This document shows, in pieces, positions 44,801 to 53,477 of a DNA stretch of 64,000 nt. Location: contig JAWHQI010000061.1 in assembly GCA_033032865.1 (NCBI GenBank), forward strand, positions 372,001-436,000. Reading direction: 5' to 3'. The first letter of the stretch is position 1; every line of letters starts with the position of its first letter. The DNA comes from Dactylorhiza incarnata (taxonomy: Eukaryota > Streptophyta > Magnoliopsida > Asparagales > Orchidaceae). The translations under genes and the position numbers were made by a program. The notes beneath the pieces were generated by a model, which was not told the origin of the DNA, did not search any database, and was given only the letters and a program-made list of their open reading frames with translations.

Positions 44801-47800
44801 AATCAAATTTTCCCAGGTCAGATATGTATTGGTAGATGGCATGTGAAATGTTTACCTTTATTTGGTGACCAAGAGTTGTAGGATACATATCATCCTCATC
44901 CTTTTTCATGGCAGCAGTTCCTCTAAATAAATCAAACTGCGTACCTGGGGGAAGCATCCCTGAATGACAAAACATGTTTGTCAACAAGAACATCTAGAAG
45001 TTTAAGTAGCACATAGAAAGGGTTAATACATGAAAGAAAGACGGACGACCTTGATGCTGCTGCCATTTGAGAGCCTGACCAATCAAAGACATCAATCTAG
45101 ATGGTGGTACCACATTAACTTCAGCCGCAAGAGCTGAAAAAGAAGCAGTGTTAAATAACTATTTAAAAATTATCATTCAATGATATTGAAGAAAAGACGA
45201 TCAGTCTGGCACTCTAGCAATATGAAAAAAAATCCCAGATGTAAATTACCTCAGCGGAAAAAAAGTTGGATCAAATGGGACGAAAAGTTTAATTCATTAA
45301 GTATAATTCATTATCAATGATAATTCACAGAAGTGAAACTCCTAACTAGATTTGATAGGTATACAAGTTAACAATGCCACCCAAATACGGTAGGTATTAT
45401 CATACTGTTATGGGCCTATTTCGGGATCTCGTTGGAGGTAGAGGTGGAGGCGTAGATACAAGGAGGAGCCTTGCTCAACCCTAACCCTAGAATGGGGATG
45501 AAGAGGAGAAGAACTAGAGGAGACTTGAGAGAGAAGGAGAAGAGTTAGATAGAGAGAGAGAAACTAGATTTAATTCTTTGATTACATCATATATGACCCA
45601 AGGGTCCTTATATATAGGACTCATGATGACATGGGCATAAATACCTAATATAAAGAGATGCACACCACACTAAAACATCCAGACTCAAATGACTCATAAC
45701 TACGACTCGACTCATACAACTCGAACTCAAATACATGAAGACTCATAATAATATAACCACTAGTGGATAACTGACGACGTGAGACACCTAGCATTCCACC
45801 TAATCCCTCAAATTGAGTTTGTCCTCAAGCTTGAACGAGACTTGCACGACGTGGTCATCTGGATCTTTGAATTCTTGCCAGAACAACTCCTGGTAGGCTG
45901 GTAGCGCGTCGATGTGGTGGCAATTGCATCGAGTGGCGGGTCGTCATCGTGCCCACAGATAGAACAAGAGACTGCAAGGATCTGGCGTGGCAAAAAGGCG
46001 CGGCAAAAAGGCGCGGCAAAAAGGCGCTTGTGTAAGGAAGACCGTCAAACATAATATCTTGCATTTTGGTGAGTGTGCCCTGCGATGGCTGACAATCAAG
46101 GGGGACGGATGCCCAGGCTGAATGTGAATTGTGGCGAACGAGAGCGACGAAATCAGGGGGCGGGGGCGACCTGCAGAAGGAAAGACTCAAGAGGGGACAA
46201 CAGAGCAGGTGGCCGGAGCGGGGGATGTGGAACAGAGACTGCAGGGACTGGTGGAGGCAACACAAATTGTAGCGGCACCACCGCGGGGCTTGGTGGCGAT
46301 GGTGGAGTGACAAGAACGACGAAGAGCGATGGAGCTTCTTCGGGCGTCGACGGGAGCGGCGATTGCTCTAGTGGGATCAGAGGCGGCAGTGGAGCAGTTA
46401 GAGGCAACAGTAGGCTATGGCAAGCTGGGATGGAAGGGGCGGTGTCATGTGCTGACTGGAATGACGGTTGTGCTGGTGGAAGCGGAATCCCGAGGTGGCC
46501 CGACATGACAAATCGGTCGATGTTGGCGTGGAGTCGCGACATTGAGGTCGGATAGGAAGTCATCATTAAATAGAGGATAGCCTCACCGGCGGCGCTTATC
46601 TTCATGTTGAACGTTATTAATTGATTAAATAATTAATCCAATTAAGAATTAATGAATCGAATCAATTAATTAGATGGTTGGTTCCTGGACTTGGAGAAGG
46701 GCGTTCTCGGTATGTTGTGGTTTGGTGGGCTCGAGGAAGGAAAAGGGCGAGTGACTCGAGATGCTGACAAGACACACTGCTAGTCTCGTGAAATGGTTGA
46801 CCTGTTGTTGTTTGGTGGGCTCAAGGAAGGGATGAGAAGAGCATCGACTGCGTGGATGCGGAACTGGACTGTAGGGACCTACTCTGTCACGACGAAAGTG
46901 CAGGCTTGCGATTCCTGCTGGCTTCGACGATGGAAGATGGAGCACTTCAAAAAGACGCAGGCTCTGGAAGGGGACGTCGAGGCTTCAATGATGGAAGGGG
47001 CTTCAGATGGCTCCTCCACATGCGTCCAGCGAAGAAGGAAGCTGCGTCGGTTTCTTTCGCAGACAATGAGGACGGAGTTTGGTGTCTTCTGTGATGAGGT
47101 CATCAACTTGCGAGAATGTTGATGGTGGGCACTGGCGAGGGTTGGCAAAGTCGATCAACTGGAAGGTTGTTAGGATCAATCGAAGGGGAAGATGGGGGTT
47201 GTGCCCCCTTACCCTTCTGTGGAAGCGGGCGAGGGTTGCACCCCTTTTGTTGGATGTCGCCGAGGATACAGAAGTGTTCAATGACGGAGTGAAAGTTGAT
47301 TCTCGTTACAGCGGCTGGTCGACAAGACTCGGTCGGGTGGATGCGGAAGAGATGAGGACCGAATCGCTCTGATACCAAAATTGTTATGGGCCTAGCCTAG
47401 GATCTCGCCAGTGGTGGCGGTGGAGGCAGAGATACAAATGGAGTCTTGCTCAACCCTAACCCGAATGGGGATGAAGAGGAGAAGAAGAACTAGAGGGAGA
47501 AAAAATGAGATTTGAGGGAGAAAAGATGAGATTTGAGGGAGAAGGAGAAGAGTTAGAGAGAGAGAGAAAAACTTGATTTAATTCTTTGATAACTCATACA
47601 TGACCCAAGGGTCCCTATATATAGGACCCACGATGACATGTCGTAAATACCCATATAAAGAGATGCATGAAACACTAAAATAGTAAGACTCTAATGACTT
47701 GTAACTACGACTTGACTCGATACGACTCGACCCATGCAACTTGAACTCAAATACACGAAGAGTCGAAGACTCATAATAATATAACCGCTAGTAGATAACT

Positions 47801-50728
47801 GAAGACATGAGACCCCTAACACATACCCAACTTAGCCACTTTACCACCAACCCTTACACTAATGTACATTATTGTCTGCATAGCAACAATGCACACTAGA
47901 GCATGTATACATTAGATATAAAAAATGATACAAGACAGCTTAAAGGATGGATTATTTCATGTAAACTAAAATGATGGGCACAGAAGTTGCACAAACATCC
48001 AATTCTCAGCTCATAAAACATTAATTTAGACAATTATTTGTATTTCTCGATGCAAAATGAAAAACATGACAAGATCGGATACAAATAATAATCACTTAAT
48101 TTACATTAATGCCTTGAATCCGGAACCAGGTTAAATCATGTATTAACTGAAAATCATGTCAAAAATAAATTCTATTGTGTTAGATTTTACAAAATGGCAA
48201 TCAATCAAGCAAACCAAAAATTAAAATTTAGAGAATAGCACGAAAGTAATTATTAATTAAGGTAAAAGGTAAGATCAATCAATTGTTCTTCCAGGATATT
48301 ACTTGTGCATATCTCAAAAGAGTTAGATCAAGCAATCAAAGAAAGCGAGAAAACTTCACATCAAAAGAACATATTTTCAATAATCTAGGACACAAATTCA
48401 TATCGCAATGCCTTATTTATAAAAAAAAAATCTAAATAAATATGACTCGAGTATTGGAGGAAAATTATGGTTCTGTTAAAGAGCCAGAACTGGAAACTGA
48501 TGGCAGTATGCTGAAGATTAAATGGTCGAATAGGTGGAGAAATAGTAGAACATTTGTGGGTATGCCCGTGCTTCGAACTATGTGAAGCTGTATGAACGGA
48601 GAAATCAGAATCTAATTTCGTTGACTCAATTGGAAGAAGAAATCTTGTGATAGATCACAACTGCAATCAATAAATACCATAAGCTGGATAGTCATAGTCA
48701 CAACTGGCAGGCTGAAATTGGGCTTAATTCTAGAAGAAAGGTTGTTAACTGAAGACTGCACCAATGGGCATTTAGAATATCTCCATGGATTAAATTGGTA
48801 ATCAAATAGTTGGTAGCCAGTGATAACAAAATGATGAAATGGTCTTTTGAATAGGAAGCACAACCAGCTGAACAGAGAAGTTTAAACTAAAATCATAATT
48901 AAACTAAACCAAACACCTAATTTAAAGAAGATACCATCCATCTTCATAGGCCTTTTACAGAATGATGGGGATCGATAAGACAATGGAGCAAGAGTTTTGG
49001 GCCCATTCATGGTTGATTTGTCACTCGTCATATTTGGCGTAGCCTGATAGATGATCCAAGTCCATGGTTGCGTCTAGAGTGCTGTTTTGAAATGTTATGT
49101 GGTTTCTTCTGTTTTTTGACATATTATTTATTGAGATTGGACACTTATCATGTACGGCCAATCATAGTCATTCATGATGGATGCCCTAAGTAAGTTTTGT
49201 ATAAATAAGAGGGTAAGTGTAGCCGTCATGGGTATTGCAGATTTTGGAGACTTTCTTCCCGAAATCCGGCGATCTTTCGTGATGTCGACTCCACGAAACC
49301 CTAAGGTGTCAACTCCTTAGGTTTGTATCTTGTTTCCTTGGTATATTAGCCTGCCGACGCTTTACCACCTCCTTCCACATCAGCCGAACTCAGAATCCCC
49401 TCCAAACAACTGCTACTCAGCTCTAAATCCTCGCCCAAACAGCAGCCTCTTGAAGTTTCCCCACCCACCCTCTGCTACAGCCCACACCCCCTTCAACTGA
49501 CCACTCCTAAGTCTCTCCTAAGCCAGCCAATCCCTTCCCCACTTCATTCCCATGCAGTCCTAAAGCCCAAACATCCTGCCAGCAGTTCCAGCAGCCACTA
49601 GTCCCACTTGCACCCCCGCAGTGTTCGCCGGCTACCGTAGCTCCCCTTCCTACACCGGGCCGACCGTTATCCACCCTACAACCGCCTCCTACAGCTCTAG
49701 TACAGCAACTTGAAGCCTTTTCCAACTCACATGCGACCCCTCCAGCCTTTCATCTCACAATGTTGAGGCCCAAAACCCATACCCACTTAAACCTGTCCTC
49801 AGCAGCCCATTCCTGCCCCGGACAGTTACCTTGCAGCACTCCCCTCCACTCCGGATCTCTTCCGCCGCTATCCCAGTCACCGGATCTCCACTCTTTCGCT
49901 CACGGCCCCTTAAGAGTTTTATTGTTTGGTTTATTCGTTTTCAACACTATTGTACGAATCGGTTCATTTACAATCTTATGGATATCAATCTATATCAGTG
50001 TGTTGGTTTTGAGCCTAACCGTGACTTGCAAGATATTCACTTGCGCATTTAGCTAACAACCCTCCAAACAGGGGAAAGCCAATCTTGCCCGCTTGTTAGA
50101 ATTATTTGTTTTTTTCTTGTGATAATTGCGTGGCATTTATCTTCTATTATTACTTGCAATTTACTATTGGATCACATGTTCCATACATGCATCATCCTAG
50201 GGCTAGATAGGAATTATTTCTCTGGCACTATACCTATGGTGGCATTGCTTAGAGTCATAAAAAAATTGTCACAACTCAAAATCATGTGTTTTGGATGAAT
50301 ATATTTTCATATTTGCATCAAAAGTTTGCTCTGCTTTGGAGATCAGGTTGTCCTTTCTTTTGAGATAGATGAATTAGAGAAATTCTAATCTCACTCAGCA
50401 TGCATGAATACAATCAGAAAATCATATAGATTTATTGGTTGGTTTAGGGTAATAAACAGCGGATGGGGAAGTAATATAAGCTGAAAGTGGGTTCTCGGTC
50501 TACTTGCTGCAGGGTAACAATGTTCCTAAACCCACAGCCACTCAAATTACATTCATTAAACATATCTAATAAGCTAAGATAATTAAAAACAAAATCCAAG
50601 AAATTGTCTGCCTAAATTGTCAAATGCCAATATGGATGTTGCTATTGCATGTAGAAGAATAAAATTAAATTGAGCAAACCTTGAGCAATTTGAGATCGAC
50701 GCTTCTCCTTAGTTGATTCTTGATACGC
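26853..50728 (-). CDS. SMU1: SMU1-like WD40 spliceosomal protein, N-terminus outside window
   Basis: Thirteen exons, in coding order: 50728-50680, 45133-45050, 44959-44856, 42640-42554, 41483-41430, 41144-41049, 40734-40607, 40475-40349, 40258-40199, 40103-39996, 37241-37141, 36790-36739 and 26951-26853. All have GT-AG introns and compatible phases, giving 382 codons plus TAA with no break. The first 80 residues hold the linker ([30 protein letters not shown]). WD40 repeats then run to the C-terminus, e.g. [56 protein letters not shown] and [17 protein letters not shown]1 acts in the nucleus with RED in the spliceosome B complex. Family members are about 510 residues; the missing 130 (LisH/CTLH) must be encoded upstream. 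Introns are swollen by transposons: the last intron alone is 9.8 kb. Confidence 0.93.
26952..29019. other. Last SMU1 intron, part 3' of the retrotransposon
   Basis: This contains decayed repeats: a GC-rich 'ggctcggctcgaaatcg' block near 27590-27740 and (GCATT)3 near 28415. A related phrase ('attattgtggtgggctcc.ttgtgccgagacggtagctcc' near 27490, 'attattgcaatagcctaca.ttgcgccgatagtggtagctcc' near 28660) occurs twice, suggesting two copies of a small repeat. No exon is recognised. Confidence 0.5.
29025..30762 (+). repeat. 5' LTR with an internal 56-bp tandem array
   Basis: Begins TGTACAACC and ends GGTTTCAACA. From about 29419 to 30290 it consists of some 15 copies of a 56-bp unit containing 'gtgctcgccgagacccgcga' and 'gggggctcgccgagacc', with variant units occurring in a repeated order (higher-order pattern). 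The segment 29160-29400 has G/C-rich 'ctctcgcc' and 'aggggcgag' repeats. A TATAAATAGG at 30437-30446 is the likely core promoter, with transcription expected shortly downstream. Long ORFs across the array on both strands follow from the repeat composition and are not genes. Confidence 0.93.
30437..30446 (+). promoter_or_regulatory. Putative TATA box of the LTR promoter
   Basis: TATAAATAGG in a moderately AT-rich context within the 5' LTR, about 320 bp before its inner end. The identical site is in the 3' LTR at 36317-36326. Confidence 0.6.
30766..30779 (+). other. Putative primer-binding site
   Basis: TGGTGCGGTGAGCG begins three bases after the LTR end, where a PBS is expected, and starts with the TGG complementary to a tRNA CCA end. 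It is not the common initiator-Met type. I cannot assign the tRNA by eye. Confidence 0.5.
30819..32936 (+). CDS. Gag-protease polyprotein of the LTR element
   Basis: 705 codons from the first ATG; the frame is open slightly further upstream without an ATG. The first 140 residues are low-complexity and include an exact duplication of a 22-residue block ([18 protein letters not shown] within it). A retrotransposon gag domain follows at about residues 150-290 ([40 protein letters not shown]). Next is a Gly/Gln/Arg-rich region and a zinc-knuckle-like [14 protein letters not shown]. The C-terminal third has the retroviral aspartic protease signature [13 protein letters not shown] and downstream YNAIFGRPL. 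This gag-then-protease order and motif set fit the Tat/Ogre side of Ty3/gypsy. The reading frame is intact, so particle protein may still be made. No pol follows the stop. Confidence 0.9.
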   Translation: MTGDLGGGDDEGSHIPSEVVGRGEFMTAIKGIMELLQGISRGGDCSAPSPQTPPFGAQGVLAQGESGEVAPGGRPGKEPVTESGERDLAGRVLFPSPASGVSLGAGVARAELAKPASGVSLGAGVARAELAKPASGGSPFSELIISAPIPEGFKEPNMTFYTGKDDPVQHLQWFEDTVSIRPMTDAFKCRLFATTLRDKARDWFHQLPVGSIYSFDDLSRSFQLRFSTSKKRKKNAESIFLVKQRHEETLAQYMDRFQEEIQNIQEVPGYALQMAFTVGLRESLFKMRLTRKPPLSFEDLMEKAAKEIATEAANPGLAKKLAKLVEVEPREQGGLRQQEGKRREEQRGQGYQGPQGGQEQGRGLAQGGGNFYGGQGRPNPPPWRQAPRQLLPPPAQAMAIRRGGGVEARDIPARRRRGGRAVPYCDYHQAEGHATTTCPEFLEVREARGQTQQQPPVRIEEVPPGAVVDDDICEDRTDIGAKGRVAVIHGGVGIEATRKASLHAVYRRSVASTSQDPPPEEKITFSSKDMPDNEDPFCDALVIQTAIEGYTVSRILVDNGSSVNVIFKKAFDELKVEPRRVLASDGPLFGFSGERKEVEGGVGLQVTMGGGSRNCRFVIVDAPSSYNAIFGRPLISAFRCVPSSFHQCLKLNAGGIQVRIRGDPRMARHCYVTAVNSISWQAGAEEMEKIMESMSQMGVAGEAEE
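33121..34800 (+). repeat. 148-bp tandem array (two 74-bp half-units) replacing pol
   Basis: Spacing between successive 'gagttcaacgccgagatg' starts is exactly 148 (33271, 33419, 33567 and onward). Each unit is two related 74-bp halves, one with 'gttcaacgccgag' and the other with 'gctcaccatcgag', sharing 'atgtcctcctcactccaggc'. About 11 full units are present with few substitutions, suggesting recent amplification or homogenisation. No ORF spans it. Confidence 0.92.
34905..36642 (+). repeat. 3' LTR, identical to the 5' LTR
   Basis: Every 60-base line matches the 5' LTR at an offset of 5880 bases, including the order of variant units in the 56-bp array. The right flank is TATAT. Confidence 0.93.
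37242..38055 (-). other. SMU1 intron sequence and truncated interior of an LTR element
   Basis: Near the SMU1 exon the sequence is ordinary AT-rich intron. From about 37560 it becomes the interior of the minus-strand element whose 5' LTR lies at 38063-39107. The PBS complement 'ctctgatacca' is at about 38049-38059. No coding motif is legible, and no second LTR is visible on the left, so the element is incomplete. Confidence 0.5.
38063..39107 (-). repeat. 5' LTR of a truncated LTR element, related to 16040-17654
   Basis: On the plus strand it starts TGACACAGG and ends CGCATCACA, and a TGGTATCAGAG-type PBS adjoins the TGACAC end on the minus strand. It shares conserved phrases and spacing with the solo LTR at 16040-17654 ('atccgacggtg', 'tttcctccgcgtggaggg', 'aaaccctgcaaatcac'). 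The middle (38580-38880) has directly repeated 'gaacagtgtta' and 'gcagtgttacgggg' and many 'ggatccg' phrases. Confidence 0.6.
39113..39480 (+). pseudogene. Ty3/gypsy integrase end and chromodomain remnant
   Basis: The plus strand encodes [16 protein letters not shown] and [14 protein letters not shown], the conserved C-terminal integrase segment of chromodomain-bearing gypsy elements. After frame changes come chromodomain-like pieces (WKFLPQEAT, then TLTF-like residues before FPDFHL). The left side is cut by the LTR end at 39107. It is a fragment of an older element into which the LTR element was inserted. Confidence 0.75.
40780..40895. repeat. Short MITE remnant with GGAATT repeats in an SMU1 intron
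   Basis: 'tttttggttggacggaattagggcttcgg' on one side and 'gccccaattttgtccaaacaaacgg' on the other form an imperfect inverted repeat, similar in style to 22717-23105. Confidence 0.5.
41860..42470. repeat. Three diverged tandem copies of about 195 bp in an SMU1 intron
   Basis: Each copy contains 'taatgtgagactaaatcaca' (or a variant), 'aatataaatcggtcccacac' and 'gacacactagaccc', in the same order. The copies differ by perhaps 15-20 percent. The third ends just before the exon at 42640-42554. No coding potential is recognised. Confidence 0.75.
42861..42880 (+). repeat. Poly(C) tract in an SMU1 intron
   Basis: A run of about 18-20 C followed by A-rich sequence. Length at such a run is prone to sequencing error. 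Confidence 0.8.
43042..43223 (-). mobile_element. Au-type SINE in an SMU1 intron
   Basis: On the minus strand the element begins GGGGAGCCTTGGCGCTCCGG, followed by an RNA polymerase III B-box-like GGTTCGAGTCC, CTCTTGCAAAAATGCAAGG, and the GACCCTTCCCCGGACCCT block, matching the plant Au SINE family in order and total length (about 182 bp). The flanks repeat AACATATGTCTAATA (43027-43041 and 43224-43238), a 15-bp target duplication typical of LINE-mobilised SINEs. Just left of it a 42-bp segment with 'gggccatccaaacatcattc' is itself duplicated. Confidence 0.88.
43239..44855. other. SMU1 intron sequence
   Basis: AT-rich intron with no recognised repeat or coding motif. Confidence 0.5.
45406..47821 (-). 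mobile_element. Short non-autonomous LTR element in an SMU1 intron
   Basis: Two LTRs (45406-45793, 388 bp; 47382-47821, 440 bp) begin TGTTATGGGCC on the plus strand and end CCTAGCA or CCTAACA. The exact duplication CATAC flanks them (45401-45405 and 47822-47826). Next to the inner edge of the right LTR the minus strand reads TGGTATCAGAGCG, an initiator-Met type PBS, so the element is in minus orientation and the right LTR is its 5' LTR. The 1.6-kb interior has only proline-rich or serine-rich minus-strand ORFs without gag or pol motifs. The length difference between the LTRs comes partly from a repeated 'gaaaagatgagatttgaggg' in the right one. It is older than the element at 29025-36642, whose LTRs are identical. 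Confidence 0.88.
47827..50679. other. SMU1 intron, no recognised gene
   Basis: From about 48950 to 50090 the composition changes. A TATAAATAAGAGGG at about 49200-49213 is followed by C-rich sequence with long proline/serine-rich ORFs (about 49400-50050), resembling an LTR promoter and leader. I could not find matching ends or target duplications, and the ORFs show no motif. Confidence 0.4.
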
Positions 50729-51467
50729 CTGTTATTCAGCATATAAACTAACAGGCTTAAAACCCAGCAGTGTATAAAAATTGTCATGCTCGAACAAAAA
50801 TGCTATTGGTTTCAATATAATAAATGATAATTTGTTAATAAAACAGTATTTTTACAAGGGAAAAAAGACAATAACTAGTAAAACAAGGGATAGAGATGAC
50901 AGAAATACAGTATTGAATTATGTGGAGTCATAGACGATATGTAGCTGAATATGTATATGGAAACACTTAGTTACTATATTTAAACTCTTACTGACTGACT
51001 CAAAATATAAATCAGTTGGCGGTGCATATTGTAACATTCTAAGCATCTCAAAGGGGACTAGACAGCTAGTAGAATCATTTAGATATACTTATATAGATAC
51101 ACTTTAAAGAAAAGCTCACTTAGTATTTACTATGAAGAACCCAAACTACACTTTTGACATCTTTGAATAATGAAGCTCAATCAAAATGATGACTAGAAGC
51201 TCATAAAATTAAATATTCATCTTAAAATAATAAATTTCATGACATGAAAATTTTGTTATTTATCCTTTAATTAAAAAGTTAATAAAAATATAAATAAAAT
51301 TTCAAAATATATTATTTAAAAGTAATATATAAATATATATTAATAAAAAATTCATTAAAAAATCATAAAATAAAAATAATATATTTATACGTGAAGCCAA
51401 ACGTTGCGGAGGAATTAATAGAATAAGGCTGGCATATTCTACCAATTATTCTTCCGCCGTTTGGCTT
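50729..51467. other. SMU1 intron leading into copia B
   Basis: AT-rich. The expected upstream SMU1 exons (LisH/CTLH region) are not found here. At about 51393-51467 a short sequence with 'gaagccaaacg' and 'cgtttggctt' ends is the left part of a MITE-like target into which copia B inserted; its right part continues at 58502. Confidence 0.5.
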
Positions 51468-51594
51468 TGTTACGAGATAGTTTGAGGAAAAATAATGCTC
51501 TCTTACCGTTGCAATGGGTAAGGATGCATATATATATAGAGAGAGAGGTAAACCATACAAGTTACAATATACAAAATATAGAGAATATTCAACA
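51468..51594 (-). repeat. 3' LTR of copia B
   Basis: Minus strand TGTTGAATATTCTC...CTCGTAACA; the purine tract CTTGAGGTGGAG precedes it. A short LTR of 127 bp is normal for small copia families. Confidence 0.85.
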
Positions 51595-51719
51595 CTCCAC
51601 CTCAAGTTGGATCATGTATGGTAATCATGCCCAATTTGTTACAAAGGTATTTTATTCTCAGTCCTGGGATCCCCTTATTGAGAAATCAGTAGTTTCGCTA
51701 GTCTTGACAAATTGACATG

Positions 51720-53477
51720 TGATGCGCAAATCTAGCACGCCGCTATAGGAGGGAGCGAGACTGCGGCACGAAACGGCAAGTGCACCGATCGTTCAAGTAG
51801 TATAAAACGAGGAGTGAATACCCGAGTATCGATCTCTCAAGGAACACGGCGAGGTGGAGTTATCTATCGAGTAAAGACTTGAGATTGAAGTCTTTTAGTC
51901 GGATGGTAAGTGGGTTTGATTTGGGTGGTGAACGTGACGGAAAATAAACTAAATTAACTATGCGGGTCGCCGACCTCTTCGCACCTCCGCGGGTCGCCTT
52001 CCACTGCATTGCAATCACTAACACAAATGAGGGTCGCCTTCACCGCTTCGCAATACGCAGTCTAATGTGGTTCGCAAGCACCGCTTCGCAAAGAACTTCA
52101 CAAAGCTAAGCTCACATCTAGCAATTCTAGTGTAGCTCAAACACAAACTTTACAACACAACACTCACAACAAAACCTCAAATTAACTTGATACAAGATAA
52201 TAAATTCAATACACAAGTTATATTTAGAAATACAAATTAGGGTTTCTATCATTCACATCCACAAATGAAGATATAGTTATGAACATCCACACCCATTGGT
52301 CTTGATGTATGGATGCTTTAACTAGATTACAAGATTAATAACAAGCTCTTCAAAGTAAAGGAACAAAGAACAAAAGTACCACTCCCTAAGCACGGGGAGG
52401 CGCGGGAGACTCCACTCGGATTCTAGAAGGAGAGAATGATGTTATTCACCGGCTCTTCCCTCTTCCTCCTTGTTTGAATCCACGAGACGGGAATCTGTCA
52501 CCTTCACCGTCAAAACTCGTGTCTTCACCCTAGTTCTATGCTCCCATACTTATGGATCCAGACTCGAAGAGCTCCAGTGGGTGTCGTCGGTGCTTCAATC
52601 CCTTTGAAAAAGCTTGGGGAAGTGAGGAAGAATTCCCCTAGAAAGGAGCTCCAAAATCGGGCTGGAAAAAGAAGATCCTCGGAGTTGACCTGCACAACAG
52701 CTTAAATAAGAGTCAAAGACGGAGATTTTTGTTCTCGCGCGACCTGGTGCACGACCGTGTGTTTCAACAGTGCGAGAACAAAATTAAAATAATAAATTTT
52801 GGCGCCGAATTTGGCGCGAGATAATGATTTCTAAGTAAATACGGCGCCCGTGTGTTTTACCCACGCATGACCAATGGTGCCCGTGCGCGAAGAAATCGCA
52901 CCGGTGCCGACAGAAAGCATAAAATTTGGCAATTGCAGGAATTTGTTAGCGCACGACCAGACGCACGACCCCCAGACAATGCGTGAACAAAACGCACGGG
53001 CGGAAACAGAACATGGATTTTCAGGCTAAAACTTGTGTCGTCCAGAAGGTTGCTCGCGCACGACCGTCCAGGTCGTGCGAGAAGTAAAACGCACGACCGT
53101 GCGAGAATAAAATGTCGTTTAGATGGGGTCACACACACACCCGTGTGAGAAGGAAAACGCACGACCATGCGTGAGCAACAACATTTTACCAAGACAACAC
53201 AACCCGTGCTCGTGTCGTGAAAACGAACCGAGGCGATTAGCCGCCGGCATGTGCAGATTTGCCAAGTGCACTAAAGTGAATAAATGGGAGAATATAGTGG
53301 TATCTCCACATTACTTTGGAATCGGCACTTCGCACACCAAATTAGGCGTCAAATGTGCTTCCAACGTGAGAAGTGATCAAGTGATTTAAGCGTGCTTTTC
53401 ATATAAAAAATGAAGCTACTAACTATGAAAATAAGCCTAGATGAGTCCAAAATATGTGATATGAATTCGACTCATCA
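51720..53477. repeat. Solo LTR nested in copia B
   Basis: Plus-strand ends TGATGCGCAAATC and CGACTCATCA; flanks ACATG (51715-51719) and ACGTG (53478-53482), a duplication with one mismatch. It contains 'ggcaagtgcaccgat', a phrase common in LTRs of plant gypsy elements, and repeated 'gcacgaccgtgcg' and 'cgtgcgagaa' phrases near 52730-53180. No PBS or interior is attached. Confidence 0.72.

Noticed and set aside
46073..46605. Opposing 150-160-codon ORFs inside the short LTR element
   Set aside because: No gag or pol motif, both strands open, composition driven by GC-rich sequence.
49760..50056. 98-codon ORF with a hydrophobic C-terminus
   Set aside because: Within an SMU1 intron on the opposite strand, no recognised family, and C-rich composition makes long frames likely.
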